Positions 20,627 through 31,113 are shown, numbered from the stretch's first letter. The stretch: 64,000 nucleotides of DNA from Marinomonas posidonica IVIA-Po-181 (GCF_000214215.1 NC_015559.1:1550001-1614000), one strand, 5' to 3'. Numbers and translations: made by a program. Notes: generated by a model from the sequence alone, not told the origin.

Positions 20627-21901
20627 ATGATAGTCGGTCTAGATGTAGGCACATCGAAAGTTATCTGTTTAGTTGGTGAAGTGCTGGCTGATGGTAGTTT
20701 AGAAATTGTCGGTATTGGCTCTCATAGTGCTAAAGGAATGAAGCGTGGCGTTGTTATTAATATAGAGTCAACGGTTCAGTCCATTCAGCGAGCGGTTGAA
20801 GAAGCGGAGCTGATGGCTGGTTGTAATATACATTCGGTTTACGTCAGTGTGGCAGGCAGCCACATCCGAAGTCTTAATTCTCACGGCATTGTTGCCGTGA
20901 AGAATGGAGAGGTTCAAACGGAAGATATTGAACGTGTGATAGATGCGGCTCAAGCCGTGCCTATTTCATCCGACCAACGAGTGCTGCATATTCTGCCTCA
21001 GGAATATCATATTGACTCGCAAGAGGGGATTAAAGATCCGCTTGGTATGTCAGGTGTTAGATTAGAGGCCAATGTTCATTTGATTACTGGTGCGGTTAAC
21101 GCAGTAATGAATGTTGAAAAATGCATTAAGCGATGTGGTTTGGGCGTAGATGGTGTCATCTTATCTCAGTTGGCGTCCAGTGATTCGTCATTGAGTGAAG
21201 ATGAAAAAGATTTAGGTGTTTGCCTGATTGATATCGGTGCCGGTACTTCAGACATTGCAGTTTGGATCGATGGTGCCCTGCATCATACCGCTGTGGTGCC
21301 TGTGGCAGGAGATCAAGTGACCAATGATATTTCAATGGCCTTGAGAACTCCGACACAGCATGCTGAAGAGATTAAGGTGAAATACGCTTGTGCTATGTCT
21401 TCTATGGCGTCTACCGATCAAGTGTTGCAGGTGCCCAGTGTTGGGGATCGTCAGCCAAGATCAATAACACGTCATGCTTTAACAGAAGTGGTAGAAGCAA
21501 GGTATGAAGAAATTTACAATTTAATTCTGGATGAATTAAGACGCAGTGGTTATGCCGAGCGCATCCCTGCAGGTATTGTTATTACTGGTGGTACGTCGCT
21601 CATGGAAGGTGCAGCAGACTTGGCGGAGAAGGTTTTTCAGATGCCAGTACGGTTGTCTGTACCAGATTGTACTAAAGGAATGTCAGATATTGTCGATAAC
21701 CCGATATATTCAACCAGCGTTGGATTGTTGGCTTATGGTAGTAAAGAGGCTGATGTAGCCGAAATCGCTAAAGGGATGATGTCTAAGACGCAAACTAAAC
21801 GTGAAGCATCAATTTTGGCTCCGAAGAATGAAATCAAGTCATCTTTCAGTGCAACGAAAGCTTGGCAGAAGTTGAAGCATTGGTTTCAAAGTTACATCTA
21901 A
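20627..21901 (+). CDS. ftsA: FtsA, actin-like divisome protein
   Basis: 424 residues, actin/Hsp70 fold. The phosphate-1 loop IVGLDVGTSKVICLVGE, the phosphate-2 loop CLIDIGAGTSDIAVW near 200, and the adenosine motif GIVITGGTSLMEGA near 325 are present. The C-terminus KAWQKLKHWFQSYI is an amphipathic helix that binds the membrane. FtsA tethers FtsZ. The start is shorter than in E. coli FtsA by several residues; a stop codon in frame 18 bp upstream shows that no longer version is possible. GGAAGG lies just upstream. Confidence 0.97.
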   Translation: MIVGLDVGTSKVICLVGEVLADGSLEIVGIGSHSAKGMKRGVVINIESTVQSIQRAVEEAELMAGCNIHSVYVSVAGSHIRSLNSHGIVAVKNGEVQTEDIERVIDAAQAVPISSDQRVLHILPQEYHIDSQEGIKDPLGMSGVRLEANVHLITGAVNAVMNVEKCIKRCGLGVDGVILSQLASSDSSLSEDEKDLGVCLIDIGAGTSDIAVWIDGALHHTAVVPVAGDQVTNDISMALRTPTQHAEEIKVKYACAMSSMASTDQVLQVPSVGDRQPRSITRHALTEVVEARYEEIYNLILDELRRSGYAERIPAGIVITGGTSLMEGAADLAEKVFQMPVRLSVPDCTKGMSDIVDNPIYSTSVGLLAYGSKEADVAEIAKGMMSKTQTKREASILAPKNEIKSSFSATKAWQKLKHWFQSYI

Positions 21902-21942
21902 CCAAAATTGATAGCGAATTTTTTTGAGGAGCGAGTAAGCCC

Positions 21943-23175
21943 ATGAATGTCTTTGATATGGCCGAAGATAGTTTGACCGACAATGCAGTGATTAAAGTTG
22001 TTGGTGTAGGCGGTGGTGGCGGTAATGCTGTTCGTCACATGCTTGAAAATCAATTGGAAGGTGTTGAGTTTATTTGTGCTAACACTGACTCTAAAGCCCT
22101 AGTCGGGTTTGATACAGGAATTTCATTGCAGCTTGGCTCAACCATTACTAAAGGTTTGGGTGCAGGGGCAAATCCAGAAGTAGGGCGTGACTCTGCTTTG
22201 GAAGATCAAGAGCGAATTACTCAGTTACTGACTGGCGCGGATATGGTGTTTATTACCGCTGGTATGGGAGGCGGTACAGGTACTGGTGCAGCCCCGGTTA
22301 TTGCTAAAGTTGCGCGTGAGTTAGGCATCCTAACAGTCGCTGTTGTGACTAAGCCGTTTCCATTCGAAGGCCGCCGTCGAGCAAGAGTAGCTGAAGAAGG
22401 TGTTAAAGAATTGCGAGAAAATGTCGATTCATTAATTACAGTGCCGAACGAACGTTTGTTGCCCGTATTAGGAAAGAACATTTCTCTGCTAAAAGCGTTT
22501 GGCGAAGCCAACAATGTTTTGTTTAACGCCGTGCAAGGTATTACAGACCTCATTATGCGTCCTGGTCTTATCAACGTCGACTTTGCTGACGTAAGAACTG
22601 TGATGTCAGAAATGGGTATGGCGATGATGGGGACAGGTTCAGCTTTAGGTGAAGATCGAGCGAGAGTTGCGGCTGAGGCGGCAATACACAATCCATTATT
22701 GGAAGACATCAACTTAAAAGGTGCGCGTGGCGTGCTGGTAAACATTACGGCAAACGAAGAAGTCGGTTTGTCAGAGTTTACCGAGGTGGGTGGCATCATT
22801 GAAGAATATGCATCGGAAGATGCAACTGTTGTAATTGGCTGTGCGATTGACCCGAGTGTGGGTGATGAGATGCGAGTTACAGTAGTGGCTACTGGTTTAG
22901 AGGGTCGAAAGGCAGTTGAAATGAAGTCTGCTGTTGGCGAATCTGTTGTCTCTCAACCAGTTATGACTAAGGCTGAGCCGGTTATTGAGAAAGAAGTGGT
23001 AACACCTCAAGAAACGGTTCAACCAGTGTCAACGCCTTCACCAAGTGTGAAGGTGGAAACGGTAGAGAAAAGCCTAGATGAGTCTAATGAGTCTTCGGAT
23101 TCAAATTCGAATTCAGGTAGCGATAAATTATCGTATTTGGACATTCCTGCATTTTTGCGTCGTCAAGCTGACTAG
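21943..23175 (+). CDS. ftsZ: FtsZ, tubulin-like division GTPase
   Basis: 410 residues. The GTP-binding [13 protein letters not shown] near 22, the tubulin signature [15 protein letters not shown] near 108, and the T7 loop region [15 protein letters not shown] near 208 are intact. A variable Glu/Ser/Pro-rich linker (about 325-395) leads to the C-terminal peptide [12 protein letters not shown] that binds FtsA and ZipA. It forms the Z ring. GAGGAGCG precedes the start. Confidence 0.98.
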   Translation: MNVFDMAEDSLTDNAVIKVVGVGGGGGNAVRHMLENQLEGVEFICANTDSKALVGFDTGISLQLGSTITKGLGAGANPEVGRDSALEDQERITQLLTGADMVFITAGMGGGTGTGAAPVIAKVARELGILTVAVVTKPFPFEGRRRARVAEEGVKELRENVDSLITVPNERLLPVLGKNISLLKAFGEANNVLFNAVQGITDLIMRPGLINVDFADVRTVMSEMGMAMMGTGSALGEDRARVAAEAAIHNPLLEDINLKGARGVLVNITANEEVGLSEFTEVGGIIEEYASEDATVVIGCAIDPSVGDEMRVTVVATGLEGRKAVEMKSAVGESVVSQPVMTKAEPVIEKEVVTPQETVQPVSTPSPSVKVETVEKSLDESNESSDSNSNSGSDKLSYLDIPAFLRRQAD

Positions 23176-23279
23176 TTTAAGTAAAAATGATGCAAAATCA
23201 AAATGTTGGATTGTATAAAAAATGAGTTATTGATATATTTGTAAACAAATGTATCCAGTCATAAAAATGTAGGAATAGA

Positions 23280-24197
23280 ATGGTACGCCAACACACACTT
23301 AAGAACATTATTCGAGCAACTGGCGTTGGTCTGCACTCTGGCGAGAAAGTGTATTTGACACTGAAACCTGCCCCTGTAAATACCGGCATCGTATTTGTTC
23401 GTACGGATCTAGACCCAGTTGTCGAGATTCATGGGGATGCACGCCTGGTGGGCTCAACAAACTTTGCAACTGCTTTGTCGCAGAATGGTGTAGAGGTTAG
23501 TACTGTTGAGCATTTGCTTTCTGCTATGGCTGGTCTAGGGGTTGATAATGCTTATGTTGAGGTAAGCGCTAGCGAGATTCCATTAATGGATGGTAGTGCG
23601 AGCCCTTTCGTTTTCTTGTTGCAGTCAGCAGGATTGGAAGCGCAAAATGCGCCGAAGAAATTTATTCGCGTTAAAAAACCAATTCGCATCGAAGATGGCG
23701 ATAAGTATGCTTCTCTTGAGCCGCATACAGGTTTTAGATTGTCATTCAAGATTGATTTTGAGCACCCAGCTATTGGTGAAGATGTTCAAACGACGACACT
23801 CGATTTCTCGACCACTACCTTTGTTAAAGAGATCAGTCGTGCACGCACATTTGGTTTTATGAAAGACATCGAATACTTCAAAACGAATAATCTTGCGCGT
23901 GGTGCGAACATGGAAAATGCCATCGTACTAGACGACTATCGTGTATTGAATGAAGAAGGTTTGCGTTACCGTGATGAGCTTGTTCGTCACAAGATTTTGG
24001 ATGCAATTGGTGATCTTTATCTTCTAGGTCATAGCTTGATTGGTGAGTATAAAGCTTACAAGTCAGGTCATGGTCTGAACAATAAGCTTTTATTGGCGCT
24101 TCTTGAGCAGCCAGAGGCTTGGGAATACGTTGTATTCGAAGATGAAGCACAAGAAAATCCTGTGTCATACGTTGAGCCCGCTTTCGTTGGTGCTTAA
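23280..24197 (+). CDS. lpxC: LpxC, UDP-3-O-acyl-GlcNAc deacetylase
   Basis: 305 residues. This Zn-dependent enzyme makes the first committed step of lipid A synthesis. Zn ligands are in [17 protein letters not shown] near 77-80 and in [14 protein letters not shown] near 237-241; the general base region [19 protein letters not shown] follows. It ends the dcw cluster, as is usual in gammaproteobacteria. The 104-bp gap after ftsZ is A/T-rich and may hold a separate promoter; an ATTTG-TAAA-CAAAT inverted repeat lies in it near 23239. Confidence 0.97.
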   Translation: MVRQHTLKNIIRATGVGLHSGEKVYLTLKPAPVNTGIVFVRTDLDPVVEIHGDARLVGSTNFATALSQNGVEVSTVEHLLSAMAGLGVDNAYVEVSASEIPLMDGSASPFVFLLQSAGLEAQNAPKKFIRVKKPIRIEDGDKYASLEPHTGFRLSFKIDFEHPAIGEDVQTTTLDFSTTTFVKEISRARTFGFMKDIEYFKTNNLARGANMENAIVLDDYRVLNEEGLRYRDELVRHKILDAIGDLYLLGHSLIGEYKAYKSGHGLNNKLLLALLEQPEAWEYVVFEDEAQENPVSYVEPAFVGA

Positions 24198-24220
24198 TTA
24201 AGCGATCAACTAGGTAATGT

Positions 24221-24249
24221 AAAAAACCAGACTATATGTCTGGTTTTTT
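24221..24249 (+). terminator. Terminator at the end of the dcw cluster
   Basis: AAAAAACCAGAC, loop TATAT, GTCTGGTTTTTTT: an A/T-flanked stem with a T run, 24 bp after the lpxC stop. Confidence 0.9.
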
Positions 24250-24277
24250 TGTGTCTAGGTCCTTGATATTTCATGTT

Positions 24278-24307
24278 TTGTCACACATTACCGTGATAGA
24301 CTCTATT
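24278..24307 (+). promoter_or_regulatory. Putative secA promoter
   Basis: TTGTCA at 24278, 18 bp, TCTATT at 24302, located after the lpxC terminator and 30 bp before secA. Read by eye only. Confidence 0.35.
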
Positions 24308-24336
24308 TATTACTAATTGGCTACGTTGAATTCGAG

Positions 24337-27051
24337 ATGTTAGGAACTGTAATTAAAAAAATTGTCGGTACTAAGAATGACCGAGAAGTAAAACGTTACA
24401 AGAAAGTTGTGACACAGATTAATCAGCTTGAAGAAAGCTTTAAATTATTATCGGACGATGACTTATCCGCTAAAACGGGTGATTTTCGTGAACGGATTGA
24501 GCAGGGCGCGTCACTGGATTCTATTTTGCCAGAAGCGTTTGCAACCGTTCGTGAAGGCAGTCGTCGAGTGATGGGTATGCGTCACTTTGATGTTCAGTTG
24601 ATTGGCGGTATGGTTCTGAATGAAGGCCGTATTGCCGAGATGCGTACTGGTGAAGGTAAAACACTAGTAGCAACCTTAGCTGTCTATCTAAATGCTTTGA
24701 GTTCAAAAGGTGTTCACGTTGTTACGGTCAATGACTATTTGGCAAAACGTGATGCTAATTGGATGAGACCGCTTTATGAGTTTCTAGACATGAGTGTCGG
24801 TGTGGTTTTCTCTGGGCAAGAAAGAGAAGACAAAAAAGCGGCTTACCTTAGTGATATTACCTATGGTACGAATAACGAATTTGGTTTTGACTATTTACGA
24901 GACAACATGGTGTTCCGTCTGGAAGACCGAGTGCAGCGTGATTTGAATTTCTCTGTGGTGGATGAAGTTGACTCCATCTTGATTGATGAAGCGCGTACGC
25001 CTTTGATTATATCGGGTGCGGTTGAAGACAGTTCAGAGCAATATCGTAAAATTAATGCTTTGGCAGGCTTGCTTATCCCTCATGTTGAAGCGGATGAAGG
25101 TGAAGAGGGACAAGGCGGACATTATGTGCTTGATGAGTCTCAGCGAAGCATTGAATTAACTGAAGAAGGTCATGGTTTTGTTGAGTCTTGGTTGGTTGAA
25201 CAGGGTATGTTGGAAGAAGGTGAGAGCCTTTATGCCGCCTCTAATCTAGCCTTACTTCATCATGTTCATGCTTGTTTGAAAGCGCATGTCATTTTCAAAA
25301 AGAACGTGGATTATGTGATTCAAGGTGACCAAATTGTCATCGTTGATGAGCACACTGGCCGAACCATGGCTGGGCGTCGCTGGTCTGAAGGTATTCATCA
25401 GGCGGTTGAAGCAAAAGAAGGTGTGACGATTCAGGCAGAGAGTCAAACTTTGGCATCGACTACCTTCCAAAATTATTTCCGCTTGTATGAAAAGCTGTCT
25501 GGAATGACGGGAACAGCGGATACGGAAGCATTTGAATTTCAGCAAATTTATGCTCTGCAAGTGATTGTGATCCCGACCAACCGTCAGGTTCAGCGTAAGG
25601 ATTATAACGATCTCATCTATATGTCGACTCAAGACAAATTTGAAGCCATTGTCGTGGATATCGAAGACAATGTGAAGCAGGGCCGACCAGTTTTGGTTGG
25701 TACAGCGTCGATTGAGTATTCTGAGTTACTGTCGAATTATCTAAACAAGAAAAACGTCAAGCACAACGTTTTGAATGCTAAGCAGCATGAGCGTGAAGCT
25801 GAAATTGTGGCGGAAGCGGGTCGACCTGGCGCTGTGACGATCGCGACTAACATGGCAGGTCGTGGTACGGATATTGTGTTGGGCGGTAACTTGCAGGTTG
25901 AGTTGGATCAACTTGGTGAGTCTGCTTCAGAAGAACAGATTGCAGCATTAAAAGAGGATTGGCAAGGTCGTAATGATGCCGTGTTGGCGGCCGGTGGCTT
26001 GCATATTATTGGTACCGAGCGTCATGAGTCTCGTCGCATCGATAATCAGCTGCGTGGACGTGCTGGACGCCAAGGTGACGTTGGTTCTTCTCGTTTTTAC
26101 TTGTCACTAGAAGACAATTTAATGCGTATCTTTATGTCTGACCGCATCAAGAAAATGATGGTGGCCTTAGGCATGGAAAAAGGTGAAGCGATAGAGCATA
26201 AGATGGTCTCAAATGCCATTGAAAAAGCGCAGCGTAAAGTGGAAGGTCGTAACTTTGATATTCGTAAGCAGTTGCTAGAATACGATGATGTTGCCAACGA
26301 CCAGCGTCAGGTAATTTACCGTCAGCGCTTTGATATGATGGTGTCTGAAGATTTGTCTGAAGCCATTGCAGCGATGCGTGAAGAGGTTGTTACTGGGGTA
26401 ATTGATGAGTTCATTCCGCCTCAAAGTATCTTTGATATGTGGGATGTGGCAGGGCTAGAAGAAAAAATTCGTAATGAATTCAGCTTGACGATTCCCGTAT
26501 CACAATGGCTTGAAGAAGATAAGAAATTGTATGAAGAGCCATTGCGTCAAAAGGTTCTTGATTGCTTTGTAGCAGACTATCAAGCAAAAGAAGAGGTAGC
26601 GGGTGCTGAGCAATTCCGCTCTTTTGAAAAGCAGGTTTTATTGCAAGTTCTGGATACATTGTGGAAAGAGCACTTGCAGACGATGGATATGCTGAGACAA
26701 GGCATTCACCTTCGAGGCTATGCTCAAAAAAATCCTAAGCAGGAATATAAGCGTGAAGCGTTTGAGTTGTTCCAAGGTTTGATGGAGCAAATCAAATTTG
26801 AAGTGGTGCAAATTATTACTAGAGTGAAGGTTCAATCTGCTGATGAAGCAGAGAAGATTGAGCTGGCTCGAAAAGAGCAAGAAGCGAAAATGCAGATGAA
26901 TATGGTTCATAACTCTGTTGATTCTCTTGCTGACTCAGCGGAAGGTGGGGCGACAAATTCAGCTCAAAATGTACCTAAAGTGGGTCGTAATGAGCCTTGT
27001 CCTTGTGGTTCGGGTAAAAAATATAAACAGTGTCACGGTAAACTGGTGTAA
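24337..27051 (+). CDS. secA: SecA, preprotein translocase ATPase
   Basis: 904 residues. Walker A lies in [15 protein letters not shown] near 102-109 and the DEAD-like [18 protein letters not shown] near 207; the second ATPase half has [15 protein letters not shown] near 505 and the [22 protein letters not shown] arginine-finger region. The C-terminal tail ends with the Zn-binding, SecB-binding motif [17 protein letters not shown]. It drives proteins through SecYEG. No secM-like gene stands between lpxC and secA, so the enterobacterial arrest-peptide control is not evident. Confidence 0.98.
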   Translation: MLGTVIKKIVGTKNDREVKRYKKVVTQINQLEESFKLLSDDDLSAKTGDFRERIEQGASLDSILPEAFATVREGSRRVMGMRHFDVQLIGGMVLNEGRIAEMRTGEGKTLVATLAVYLNALSSKGVHVVTVNDYLAKRDANWMRPLYEFLDMSVGVVFSGQEREDKKAAYLSDITYGTNNEFGFDYLRDNMVFRLEDRVQRDLNFSVVDEVDSILIDEARTPLIISGAVEDSSEQYRKINALAGLLIPHVEADEGEEGQGGHYVLDESQRSIELTEEGHGFVESWLVEQGMLEEGESLYAASNLALLHHVHACLKAHVIFKKNVDYVIQGDQIVIVDEHTGRTMAGRRWSEGIHQAVEAKEGVTIQAESQTLASTTFQNYFRLYEKLSGMTGTADTEAFEFQQIYALQVIVIPTNRQVQRKDYNDLIYMSTQDKFEAIVVDIEDNVKQGRPVLVGTASIEYSELLSNYLNKKNVKHNVLNAKQHEREAEIVAEAGRPGAVTIATNMAGRGTDIVLGGNLQVELDQLGESASEEQIAALKEDWQGRNDAVLAAGGLHIIGTERHESRRIDNQLRGRAGRQGDVGSSRFYLSLEDNLMRIFMSDRIKKMMVALGMEKGEAIEHKMVSNAIEKAQRKVEGRNFDIRKQLLEYDDVANDQRQVIYRQRFDMMVSEDLSEAIAAMREEVVTGVIDEFIPPQSIFDMWDVAGLEEKIRNEFSLTIPVSQWLEEDKKLYEEPLRQKVLDCFVADYQAKEEVAGAEQFRSFEKQVLLQVLDTLWKEHLQTMDMLRQGIHLRGYAQKNPKQEYKREAFELFQGLMEQIKFEVVQIITRVKVQSADEAEKIELARKEQEAKMQMNMVHNSVDSLADSAEGGATNSAQNVPKVGRNEPCPCGSGKKYKQCHGKLV

Positions 27052-27067
27052 TTGGAGTAACAAATAA

Positions 27068-28288
27068 ATGGCTGTTGGCTTGCAGGATTTTCCGGCTATC
27101 CCTGAGATTGATGGGGTGAGAATTGGCGTTGCGGAAGCAGGTATTAAAAAGCTCAACAAAAAAGATGTTGTGCTCTTTGAAGTGTGTGAAGGTGCGAGTG
27201 TCGCTAGTGTTTTTACTCAGAATGCATTTTGTGCGGCGCCAGTTCGTGTCTGTCGATCTCATTTGGCGCAAACAAATGCGCGCTATTTATTGATCAATAC
27301 AGGTAATGCTAATGCTGGTACCGGCCAGCCTGGTGTTGAAAATGCTTTGAAGACTTGTCAGGCATTGGCGGAGCAAGCTGGCGTGTCAGTTGAATCTGTT
27401 TTGCCCTTTTCAACCGGCGTGATTGGTGAGCCGTTGCCAGCGGATAAGATCATTGAGGCCATTCCAGCGGCATTGTCTAGCTTGTCTTCGGCTAATTGGG
27501 CTGATGCAGGGCTGGGTATCATGACGACCGATACTTTGCCGAAGGGCTCGTGTCGTGAGTTTGAATTTGAAGGTAAAACATATCGAATTGGTGGTATCTC
27601 AAAGGGGGCGGGTATGATCCGTCCTAATATGGCTACCATGTTAGGTTACGTCTGTACTGATGTGGCAATTGCGCCTGACTTATTGCAGCAATTATTGAAA
27701 AAAGCGACAGACAAAAGTTTTAATCGCATCACTGTAGACAGTGATACCTCTACTAATGACGCTTGTATTGTCATTGCCACTGGTAAAGCGGGTAATGAAA
27801 TGATTGCTTCGTTGGAAACGCCGCTGGCGCAAGCGTTTGAAGATGCATTTACTGACGTGATGCAAGAGCTGGCTCATGCCATTGTTCGTGATGGTGAAGG
27901 AGCGACTAAGTTTGTCACGGTAGAGGTGATCGGAGCAAAGCAAACTGATGATGCGACTAAGACTGCGTTCGAGATTGCTCATTCTCCTTTGGTAAAAACG
28001 GCCTTGTTTGCTTCGGATCCTAATTGGGGTCGTATTTTAGCGGTAGTGGGCCGTGCTGGTGTGGCTGGTTTGGATGTTGATCGAGTACAGCTTCACATTA
28101 ACGGTTTTGAGATTGCGCGTGATGGTGGGCGCTCTCCAGATTATCTAGAAGAGCACGGAGTGCAGGCGATGGCACCAGAAGACATTCATATCTTGGTAAA
28201 TTTAGGGATGGGTGATTCTGCAGACACGGTTTGGACGACGGATTTTTCTCATGAGTATGTCACCATTAATGCTGAGTATCGTACCTGA
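27068..28288 (+). CDS. argJ: ArgJ, ornithine acetyltransferase / N-acetylglutamate synthase
   Basis: 406 residues. ArgJ moves the acetyl group from N-acetylornithine to glutamate in arginine synthesis; some versions also use acetyl-CoA. It is made as a proprotein cut before the Thr nucleophile in the KGAGMIRPNMATML motif (about 180-193), which is intact here. It starts 16 bp after secA and its stop overlaps the start of the Nudix gene by 1 bp (TGATG). Confidence 0.97.
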   Translation: MAVGLQDFPAIPEIDGVRIGVAEAGIKKLNKKDVVLFEVCEGASVASVFTQNAFCAAPVRVCRSHLAQTNARYLLINTGNANAGTGQPGVENALKTCQALAEQAGVSVESVLPFSTGVIGEPLPADKIIEAIPAALSSLSSANWADAGLGIMTTDTLPKGSCREFEFEGKTYRIGGISKGAGMIRPNMATMLGYVCTDVAIAPDLLQQLLKKATDKSFNRITVDSDTSTNDACIVIATGKAGNEMIASLETPLAQAFEDAFTDVMQELAHAIVRDGEGATKFVTVEVIGAKQTDDATKTAFEIAHSPLVKTALFASDPNWGRILAVVGRAGVAGLDVDRVQLHINGFEIARDGGRSPDYLEEHGVQAMAPEDIHILVNLGMGDSADTVWTTDFSHEYVTINAEYRT

Positions 28289-28674
28289 TGTTGATTAAAG
28301 TCGCTGTTGGTTTGATATTGCGTGATGAGCAAGTATTTATTGCATTGCGTCATGCTTCACAGCATCAAGGCGGGCTTTGGGAGTTTCCTGGTGGTAAATG
28401 TGAAGCGTCTGAAGCGGCTGATGTGGCCTTGGCTCGTGAGCTCCAAGAGGAATGTGGTATACAGGTTGAGGCCTGTGAGCATTTTGATACGATTGCGCAT
28501 GATTATGGTGATAAGCAAGTAGAGCTGATTTTCTTCAAAGTTACTGACTTTACTGGTGAGCCTTCTGGTTCAGAAGGTCAAGAGATTCGCTGGGTGTCGA
28601 TCACTGAGTTGGCGGATTACGATTTTCCTGAGGCGAATGTGCCTATTGTTAAAGCATTAATGTCAGATTGTTAA
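28288..28674 (+). CDS. mutT: MutT-type Nudix hydrolase
   Basis: 128 residues. The full Nudix box GX5EX7REUXEEXGU occupies residues 36-58 (GKCEASE then RELQEECGI). Size, the start VAVGLILRDEQVFIALR, and the WEFPGGK lead-in fit MutT, which hydrolyses 8-oxo-dGTP and prevents A:T to C:G mutations; position after secA-argJ also matches mutT in other gammaproteobacteria. No thiamine-phosphate synthase domain is fused, unlike in pseudomonads. Confidence 0.88.
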   Translation: MLIKVAVGLILRDEQVFIALRHASQHQGGLWEFPGGKCEASEAADVALARELQEECGIQVEACEHFDTIAHDYGDKQVELIFFKVTDFTGEPSGSEGQEIRWVSITELADYDFPEANVPIVKALMSDC

Positions 28675-28680
28675 TGAGTT

Positions 28681-28732
28681 TGTCAAAGCATAAAAAAAGA
28701 GCTCAATTGAGCTCTTTTTTTATGCTTTGACA
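28681..28732. terminator. Bidirectional terminator, perfect 52-bp palindrome
   Basis: The two 26-nt halves are exact reverse complements: TGTCAAAGCATAAAAAAAG begins one arm, and the centre is GAGCTCAATTGAGCTC. It has a T7 run on each strand, so it can end both mutT (+) and the convergent response regulator (-). Confidence 0.9.
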
Positions 28733-28754
28733 AATAGGGCTTCTAAGCGAAGGT

Positions 28755-29552
28755 TTAGTTAAGAATTTGAGCCAGCAGTTGACGGACAGTATTGGGCTCA
28801 AAAGGTTTACCACAGACGGCATCAACGCCTTCTTGAGTAATGTTTGAAAGTTGACTGTCTTCTGAGTTTGAGCTCACCATCAAGATTGGGATGTGGGCGA
28901 TCTCAGGATTTTGTCTGACAGCTTCAGTGAGTTCTCGACCATCCATTTCTGGCATGTTGTAATCGGTCACAATTAGATCAAACTCTGATTCATTAAGCCG
29001 TTCAATTGCTTCACGGCCATTCTCCGCAAATTCAATGTCTTCTATGCCCATGGTGTTCAGTGTTTTACTAACGTGCTTTCTTGCCATCAAGCTGTCGTCT
29101 GTGACCAGAACGCGTAAGCTTTTCGGGTCAAACATTTCTAAATCAATTTCCTCTTCAACGATGAGGTCGAGAGTGGCGTGAATGGCACGTTTTAAGTCTT
29201 TTTGATTGAAAGGTTTGGGTAAAATGGCCAATACGCCAGATTGTTTCAAGTGCTCTAAATAGTTGCGGTTGCTTTCGCTGGAAATCAGCATGAAGCATTG
29301 CTCTTCTGTGGCTTGATTGCTACGAATTCTATCAATTAATTCGTTTGCCGAGCCATCAGGTAAATACATAGAGGAAATAACGAGGTCCGGCGGAAAGTTG
29401 GATAGAGTTGAGATGGTTTCTTCTATGTTGCTGGCATATTCAATTTGCTTAATGCCGGCATCTTCTAATGCTTTTGTGATGATTTTTCGTTGTGTTTCAG
29501 ACGGTTCAACAAGGAGAAAGGATAAATCGCTGATGACTGCATATGTGCTCAT
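28755..29552 (-). CDS. Response regulator with two receiver domains and no output domain
   Basis: 265 residues holding two CheY-like domains. The second (about 145-265) is complete: acidic pair D152-D153, phospho-acceptor D197 in LIVTDYNMPEMDG, and GKPF. The first (about 9-130) has S61 where the aspartate should be (DLVISSMYLPDG) and lacks the normal acidic pair, but keeps K113 in LPKPF, so it looks like a pseudo-receiver. No DNA-binding, GGDEF or methylase domain is present. It may act by protein contact in chemotaxis-like or c-di-GMP signalling. No kinase is adjacent. Confidence 0.85.
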   Translation of the reverse strand: MSTYAVISDLSFLLVEPSETQRKIITKALEDAGIKQIEYASNIEETISTLSNFPPDLVISSMYLPDGSANELIDRIRSNQATEEQCFMLISSESNRNYLEHLKQSGVLAILPKPFNQKDLKRAIHATLDLIVEEEIDLEMFDPKSLRVLVTDDSLMARKHVSKTLNTMGIEDIEFAENGREAIERLNESEFDLIVTDYNMPEMDGRELTEAVRQNPEIAHIPILMVSSNSEDSQLSNITQEGVDAVCGKPFEPNTVRQLLAQILN

Positions 29553-29692
29553 GAATGTCCTGGCCTATTGGTTATCTTTATATTCATTAATGTCGTAAAA
29601 GTTGATTCAACTAGTGATGACACATAGGTAATTCTATTATACTAATTGGGTTAAAGTATTTTATCTAGCAGATTCAACAATTAGAGGTTTTC

Positions 29693-29971
29693 ATGCCAAC
29701 GGCGAGTGCATGTCACATTTTGGTTAAAACGAAAGCAGAAGCAGCTTCTATCAAGAATAAATTGGATAAGGGTGCGGATTTTCATAAGTTGGCAAAACAG
29801 TTTTCGACTTGCCCTTCTGGAAAAAAAGGTGGCGATCTTGGTGAGTTCCACAAAGGTGATATGGTGCCAGCGTTTGATAAGGCTGTGTTTGGTGGGCCTT
29901 TATTAAAGGTTCAAGGTCCTGTGAAAACTCAGTTCGGCTTCCATTTGATCAAAGTGTTGTATCGAAACTAA
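29693..29971 (+). CDS. ppiC: PpiC, cytoplasmic parvulin peptidyl-prolyl isomerase
   Basis: 92 residues, a single parvulin domain with no signal peptide. Family sequences [50 protein letters not shown] and [14 protein letters not shown] are clear and very close to E. coli PpiC (93 residues). It speeds cis/trans isomerisation at prolyl bonds. It probably has its own promoter in the 140 bp between it and the divergent response regulator. Confidence 0.95.
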   Translation: MPTASACHILVKTKAEAASIKNKLDKGADFHKLAKQFSTCPSGKKGGDLGEFHKGDMVPAFDKAVFGGPLLKVQGPVKTQFGFHLIKVLYRN

Positions 29972-30017
29972 ATCTTTTTTTGGTAAGTATTTATCCATTT
30001 TCAATAGGAATTAGATC

Positions 30018-30446
30018 ATGACAGTGCCAGTACAATTAGATGACCATTATTTCGTAACGCCGCAGATTTCGGTGGAAGACTTAGCGGCGTTAAAAGCGCA
30101 AGGTTTTAGCTTGATTGTTAATAATCGACCGGATGGTGAGGCAGAAGATCAGCCGTCCGCCCAGTCGCTTAAAGAAGCGGCTGAAGCAATGGGCTTTGAG
30201 TATGCATGGAACCCAATTGAACTGCCTAAATTGGCTCAGTCTCATGTTGATCTACAGGGTAACGTTTTATCAGAGTCAAAGAAGACGCTTGCATTTTGTC
30301 GTACCGGTACCCGTTCTTCTGTTTTGTGGGTGCTGTTAGAAAATGGCAAGGGACGAAATTATAGTGATCTTGTTGCTGAAGTGTCCGCAAAAGGTTTTGA
30401 TTTGTCTCGTTGCGCGCCGTCTATGGCTCCTTTGGTTAAAGGCTAG
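30018..30446 (+). CDS. DUF442 / TIGR01244-type phosphatase-like protein
   Basis: 142 residues. The N-terminal YFVTPQISVEDLAALKAQGF and the FCRTGTRS loop (C94, R99) are typical of DUF442, a cysteine-phosphatase-like fold also found fused to beta-lactamase-like or rhodanese-like domains in sulfide-handling proteins. The loop here reads C-X4-R rather than the usual HC-X5-R, so phosphatase activity is uncertain; a role in sulfur transfer is another possibility. It lies 46 bp after ppiC and 12 bp before the XRE regulator. Confidence 0.75.
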   Translation: MTVPVQLDDHYFVTPQISVEDLAALKAQGFSLIVNNRPDGEAEDQPSAQSLKEAAEAMGFEYAWNPIELPKLAQSHVDLQGNVLSESKKTLAFCRTGTRSSVLWVLLENGKGRNYSDLVAEVSAKGFDLSRCAPSMAPLVKG

Positions 30447-30458
30447 TATTGATTTTTT

Positions 30459-31070
30459 ATGGTAAGTCGTCCGTCATTAGAAACTGCTACAGCGTCTGAC
30501 CCAGATCGTTTTGTTGAGCCTTTGGAATTGGGTAAGCGAGTCAAAAAAATTCGTTTGGCAAAGGGTTGGACTCTCGAAGAAGTGGGAAAACGAACAGGAA
30601 TTGCTCGATCTACTTTGTCAAAGATTGAGAATGACCAAGTTTCTCCTAGTTTTACCATAGTGCAAAAGCTCATTAATGGGTTAGAAATGGATTTACCTCA
30701 GCTGTTTGTTGAGGCCAGTGATCAATCCATTGCAGGGCGACGCGATATTACGCGCAAAGGAAAAGGAGAGCCTCATCCTACAGCCACTTATGAACATGAG
30801 TTGCTAAATTTTTCCATTAGTCGCAAAAAAATGGTGCCTTTTAAAACACGAGTAAGGGCCAGAGCCTTTGCTGAGTTTAAGGAGTGGGTGCGTCATGATG
30901 GTGAAGAGTTCTTGTTAGTGCTGCAGGGTAAAGTTAATTTTTTCTCTGAGCTCTATGAACCAATTGAATTAAAAGAAGGGGATAGCGTGTATTATGACGC
31001 CACTATGGGGCACGCGGTTACCTCTTTGTCAGCAAAGGATGCTGAAATATTGTGGGTAGTCGCCCGCTAA
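30459..31070 (+). CDS. XRE-family regulator with a C-terminal cupin sensor
   Basis: 203 residues: an N-terminal helix-turn-helix (about 24-80, LGKRVKKIRLAKGWTLEEVG and SKIENDQVSPSF) and a cupin domain (about 110-200, HDGEEFLLVLQGKVNFF, LKEGDSVYYDATMGHAV). This layout is common in regulators of amine, amino-acid and organic-acid catabolism, where the cupin binds the effector. It starts 12 bp after the DUF442 gene, so the two are probably co-transcribed. Target genes are not evident. Confidence 0.88.
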   Translation: MVSRPSLETATASDPDRFVEPLELGKRVKKIRLAKGWTLEEVGKRTGIARSTLSKIENDQVSPSFTIVQKLINGLEMDLPQLFVEASDQSIAGRRDITRKGKGEPHPTATYEHELLNFSISRKKMVPFKTRVRARAFAEFKEWVRHDGEEFLLVLQGKVNFFSELYEPIELKEGDSVYYDATMGHAVTSLSAKDAEILWVVAR

Positions 31071-31113
31071 CATTTAACTAAAAGCGAATATTAAAATAAG
31101 GTTGTATATAGTT

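Noticed and set aside
22221-22799. Minus-strand frame of 192 residues
   Set aside because: Antisense to ftsZ in a well-conserved region; composition is that of a shadow frame.
24198-24336. Search for a SecM-like arrest peptide before secA
   Set aside because: The 139-bp gap holds a terminator and a probable promoter; no secretory leader ORF fits.
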